A stretch of 5,303 bases of DNA, from contig JBBRPS010000704.1 of assembly GCA_038227745.1 (NCBI GenBank), forward strand, positions 1 to 5,303, given 5' to 3'. The notes beneath the pieces are model-generated. The model did no database searches. It saw only the letters and a list, made by a program, of their open reading frames with translations, and had not been told where the DNA came from. A program made the position numbers and the translations under genes. This DNA comes from DASPXY01 sp038227745 (GTDB taxonomy: Bacteria > Planctomycetota > Planctomycetia > Gemmatales > Gemmataceae). Below are positions 4,155 to 5,303 of this stretch, piece after piece. How positions within the stretch are numbered: position 1 is the first letter of the stretch; every line of letters starts with the position of its first letter.

Positions 4155-4883
4155 CCAGTGCGCGCGGGTGGCGCCGGACCCGTTCCCGCGGTCACCGGCG
4201 TCATTCCAGATAGGCTCGGCGGGCCGCTTCCCCGTAGGTGGACTCCAGATCGACCAGCAGGGACCGCCCAGCGGCAAGGTCGGCAGCGGCTGGCCGGTGG
4301 CCAGGGGCCGATACCACCCGTCCAGGAACTGGTCGCCCTCCGGGGTCGGCCCGCCGACGTCCCAGCTCACCGCATGGGGCGGAGGCCCTCCCGGAAACCG
4401 GCACTGCAACTCGGCCGCCATCGCCTCGACGAACGAGAACCCCAGCGGGCGGCGGTGGACGTCCACCAGCATCAGGTGGGCCCCGGACCACAGGTAGCTC
4501 AGGTAGCGGTTGCGGTAGAACTCGCGTGCGGAAGGACGGTCCTTGTTGCGGGGCGAAACGAGCTCGACGGCCGCCACCAGCCGCGCCTGGAAGAAGATGT
4601 GGAGGGCGGCGGGCGGTTCGAGGTGGAGCAGCGCCACCGCGTGGAAGTCAGGCTCCAGCCGCTCGACCGTTGCCGTCGCTGTTCCCCCCTCGGGGGCGTT
4701 CCAGGCCCTCACTCCCACGTGCGGCCGCCCCGTTTCCGCGGTGATCGTGAACCCGGGGACCGAGCCAAGGTAGGCCCGATAGCCCGCCGGCAGGCGCTCC
4801 TGAAACCAGAAGAGCAGGGCGTTGATCCAGAGCTGGTGGACGCTGTCCCAGCCGCGGTCATCGGTCCAGTCGTGCAGGGGCAT
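4110..4883 (-). CDS. DUF4058 family protein, apparently frameshifted near its C-terminus
   Basis: The start is the ATG at 4883-4881, giving MPLHDWTDDRGWDSVHQLWINALL, with GGAGGG 7 nt upstream; an upstream in-frame ATG at 5141 would add a low-quality basic extension. The 257-residue frame shows features of short planctomycete DUF4058 proteins: LPAGYRAYLGSVPG, PHVGVRAW, AAVELVSPRNKDRPSAREFY, LMLVDVHRRPLGFSF and GQPLPTLPLGG. At about 4266 the homologous ending moves to another frame: RSLLVDLESTYGEAARRAYLE with a TGA at 4203-4201. The annotated frame instead continues with unlike residues to a TAG inside the tRNA-Lys gene, overlapping it by 10 bases. One missing base near 4266-4269 explains this. 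The function of DUF4058 is unknown; the conserved ELVSPxNK segment recalls nuclease-like folds but I do not claim activity. It is probably a host gene. Read as intact it would span 4883-4201. Confidence 0.82.
   Translation of the reverse strand: MPLHDWTDDRGWDSVHQLWINALLFWFQERLPAGYRAYLGSVPGFTITAETGRPHVGVRAWNAPEGGTATATVERLEPDFHAVALLHLEPPAALHIFFQARLVAAVELVSPRNKDRPSAREFYRNRYLSYLWSGAHLMLVDVHRRPLGFSFVEAMAAELQCRFPGGPPPHAVSWDVGGPTPEGDQFLDGWYRPLATGQPLPTLPLGGPCWSIWSPPTGKRPAEPIWNDAGDRGNGSGATRAHWSGRRPASTMRTESR
4129..4157 (-). promoter_or_regulatory. Promoter of tRNA-Lys
   Basis: On the minus strand TGGTCA (4157-4152) and TACCAT (4134-4129) are 17 bp apart. The start would fall near 4122, three bases before the mature 5' end at 4119. 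The position fits a tRNA promoter and lies clear of the ancestral DUF4058 stop at 4201-4203, but inside its frameshifted extension. Confidence 0.5.
4260..4274 (-). other. Apparent one-base deletion (frameshift) in the DUF4058 gene
   Basis: Reading LPTLPLG in the upstream frame and then stepping back one base at C4266 gives RSLLVDLESTYGEAARRAYLE and a natural stop at 4203-4201. The spot is CTGGGCGGTCC, a short G/C run prone to slippage or sequencing error. The 683-nt distance from start to that stop is one short of a multiple of three, consistent with a single missing base. Confidence 0.7.
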
Positions 4884-4957
4884 GCTCGCGCCCTCCGCGC
4901 CAATGTGGTGTTCGGCTTCCCACCGGGAGGTCTTCCGCAGCCGGCGGTGACGGCGCA

Positions 4958-4963
4958 ATTCTA
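4958..4963 (-). promoter_or_regulatory. Possible -10 box of the DUF4058 gene
   Basis: TAGAAT on the minus strand (4963-4958) is one base from consensus and lies 75 nt upstream of the gene's ATG. At the 17-bp distance only TGGAGT (4986-4981) is available as a -35, which is weak. The 4884-5096 gap contains no other gene I can support. Confidence 0.35.
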
Positions 4964-5096
4964 GCAGGGTCGGCCCGGCGACTCCAGAAGGGCGGTGCGC
5001 TGCACGCGGTTTGGAGAACAAGCACTGCCTGGGACGAATGGCACTGTCCTGCGCCCGACCTGTTGCCGGGCCCTTTCGCCCTCTTTCTCCGCGGGG

Positions 5097-5102
5097 TACA
5101 AT
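5097..5102 (+). promoter_or_regulatory. -10 box of the rightward gene at the window end
   Basis: TACAAT within GGGGTACAATAG is one base from consensus. The start would be near 5109, giving a leader of about 56 nt before the ATG at 5165. The matching -35 position holds TTTCGC (5074-5079), which is weak. Confidence 0.5.
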
Positions 5103-5164
5103 AGCCGACGAGTGCGAGCGAATCACTCCATGACGCTCCATCGTCCCGGGTCGGGAGTCTGCCC

Positions 5165-5303
5165 ATGTTCCAGTTGCTGAAGTGCGTGGCCCGCGCCGTC
5201 GTGAAGAATGGCGGCAAGTTCCTGCTCGACTTCGTGCCGGGCGGCGAGGCGCTCTACAACATCGCCGGCGACGCCTGGGAGGACTGGCGGAAGAATCGCG
5301 ACG
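5165..5303 (+). CDS. N-terminal fragment of an unidentified protein
   Basis: The frame opens at ATG 5165 with GGGAG (5153-5157) 7 nt upstream and stays open past the window edge, giving 46 residues. MFQLLKCVARAVVKNGGKFLLDFVPGGEALYNIAGDAWEDWRKNRD is an amphipathic helical start without a signal peptide. Similar starts, as I recall them, head large Gemmata-group proteins with repeat, kinase or sulfatase-modifying-factor domains, but nothing here identifies the domain. It is transcribed away from the DUF4058 gene from its own promoter. Confidence 0.72.
   Translation, partial: MFQLLKCVARAVVKNGGKFLLDFVPGGEALYNIAGDAWEDWRKNRD

Noticed and set aside
4158..4964. A 268-codon rightward frame opposite the DUF4058 gene
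   Set aside because: Antisense shadow; DUF4058 motifs are clear on the minus strand.
4884..5141. Upstream ATG at 5141 as the DUF4058 start
   Set aside because: The added residues are basic and low quality, while the ATG at 4883 has a strong ribosome site and begins the family-typical MPLHDW.

Overview
The window looks like a chromosomal stretch of a high-GC planctomycete, most likely of the Gemmataceae. The evidence is the combination of a short DUF4058-type protein, a tyrosine integrase with an internal helix-turn-helix, a SWIM-motif protein and a start peptide (MFQLLKCVARAVVKNGGKFL...) of a kind I associate with large Gemmata proteins. This assignment comes from recalled family resemblance and not from a search.

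Bases 1 to about 3798 read as one arm of an integrated mobile element. Positions 1-344 hold no convincing gene. Then comes a leftward XRE-type repressor with AT-hook-like C-terminal tails (345-659). Next to it lies a compact control region (689-755) with three copies of a 13-base near-palindromic operator and two face-to-face promoters whose -10 boxes overlap. The rightward promoter faces a SWIM-motif protein (981-1325) and a small protein resembling ADP-ribosyltransferase-fold enzymes (1393-1701). After a structured leader follows a tyrosine recombinase (1971-4154). The layout recalls a phage or ICE immunity switch: a repressor controlling itself and a divergent cargo and integrase module.

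The integrase reading frame runs without a stop through a repeat-rich segment and then straight through the antisense strand of a tRNA gene. That gene, on the minus strand at 3799-4119, is a complete tRNA-Lys(UUU) interrupted after U34 by a 248-nt group I intron with recognisable P1, P3-P9 elements. The tRNA 3' half is the expected integration site (attL/attR type), so the element lies directly downstream of the tRNA. The partner att site is not in this window, so the element continues beyond base 1.

Bases 4120 to 5303 look like host chromosome: a tRNA promoter, a leftward DUF4058-type gene whose C-terminus is displaced by an apparent single-base deletion near 4266, and the start of a rightward gene cut off by the window edge. 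The most notable finding is the self-splicing intron in the wobble position of tRNA-Lys, sitting exactly at the integration target of the element.
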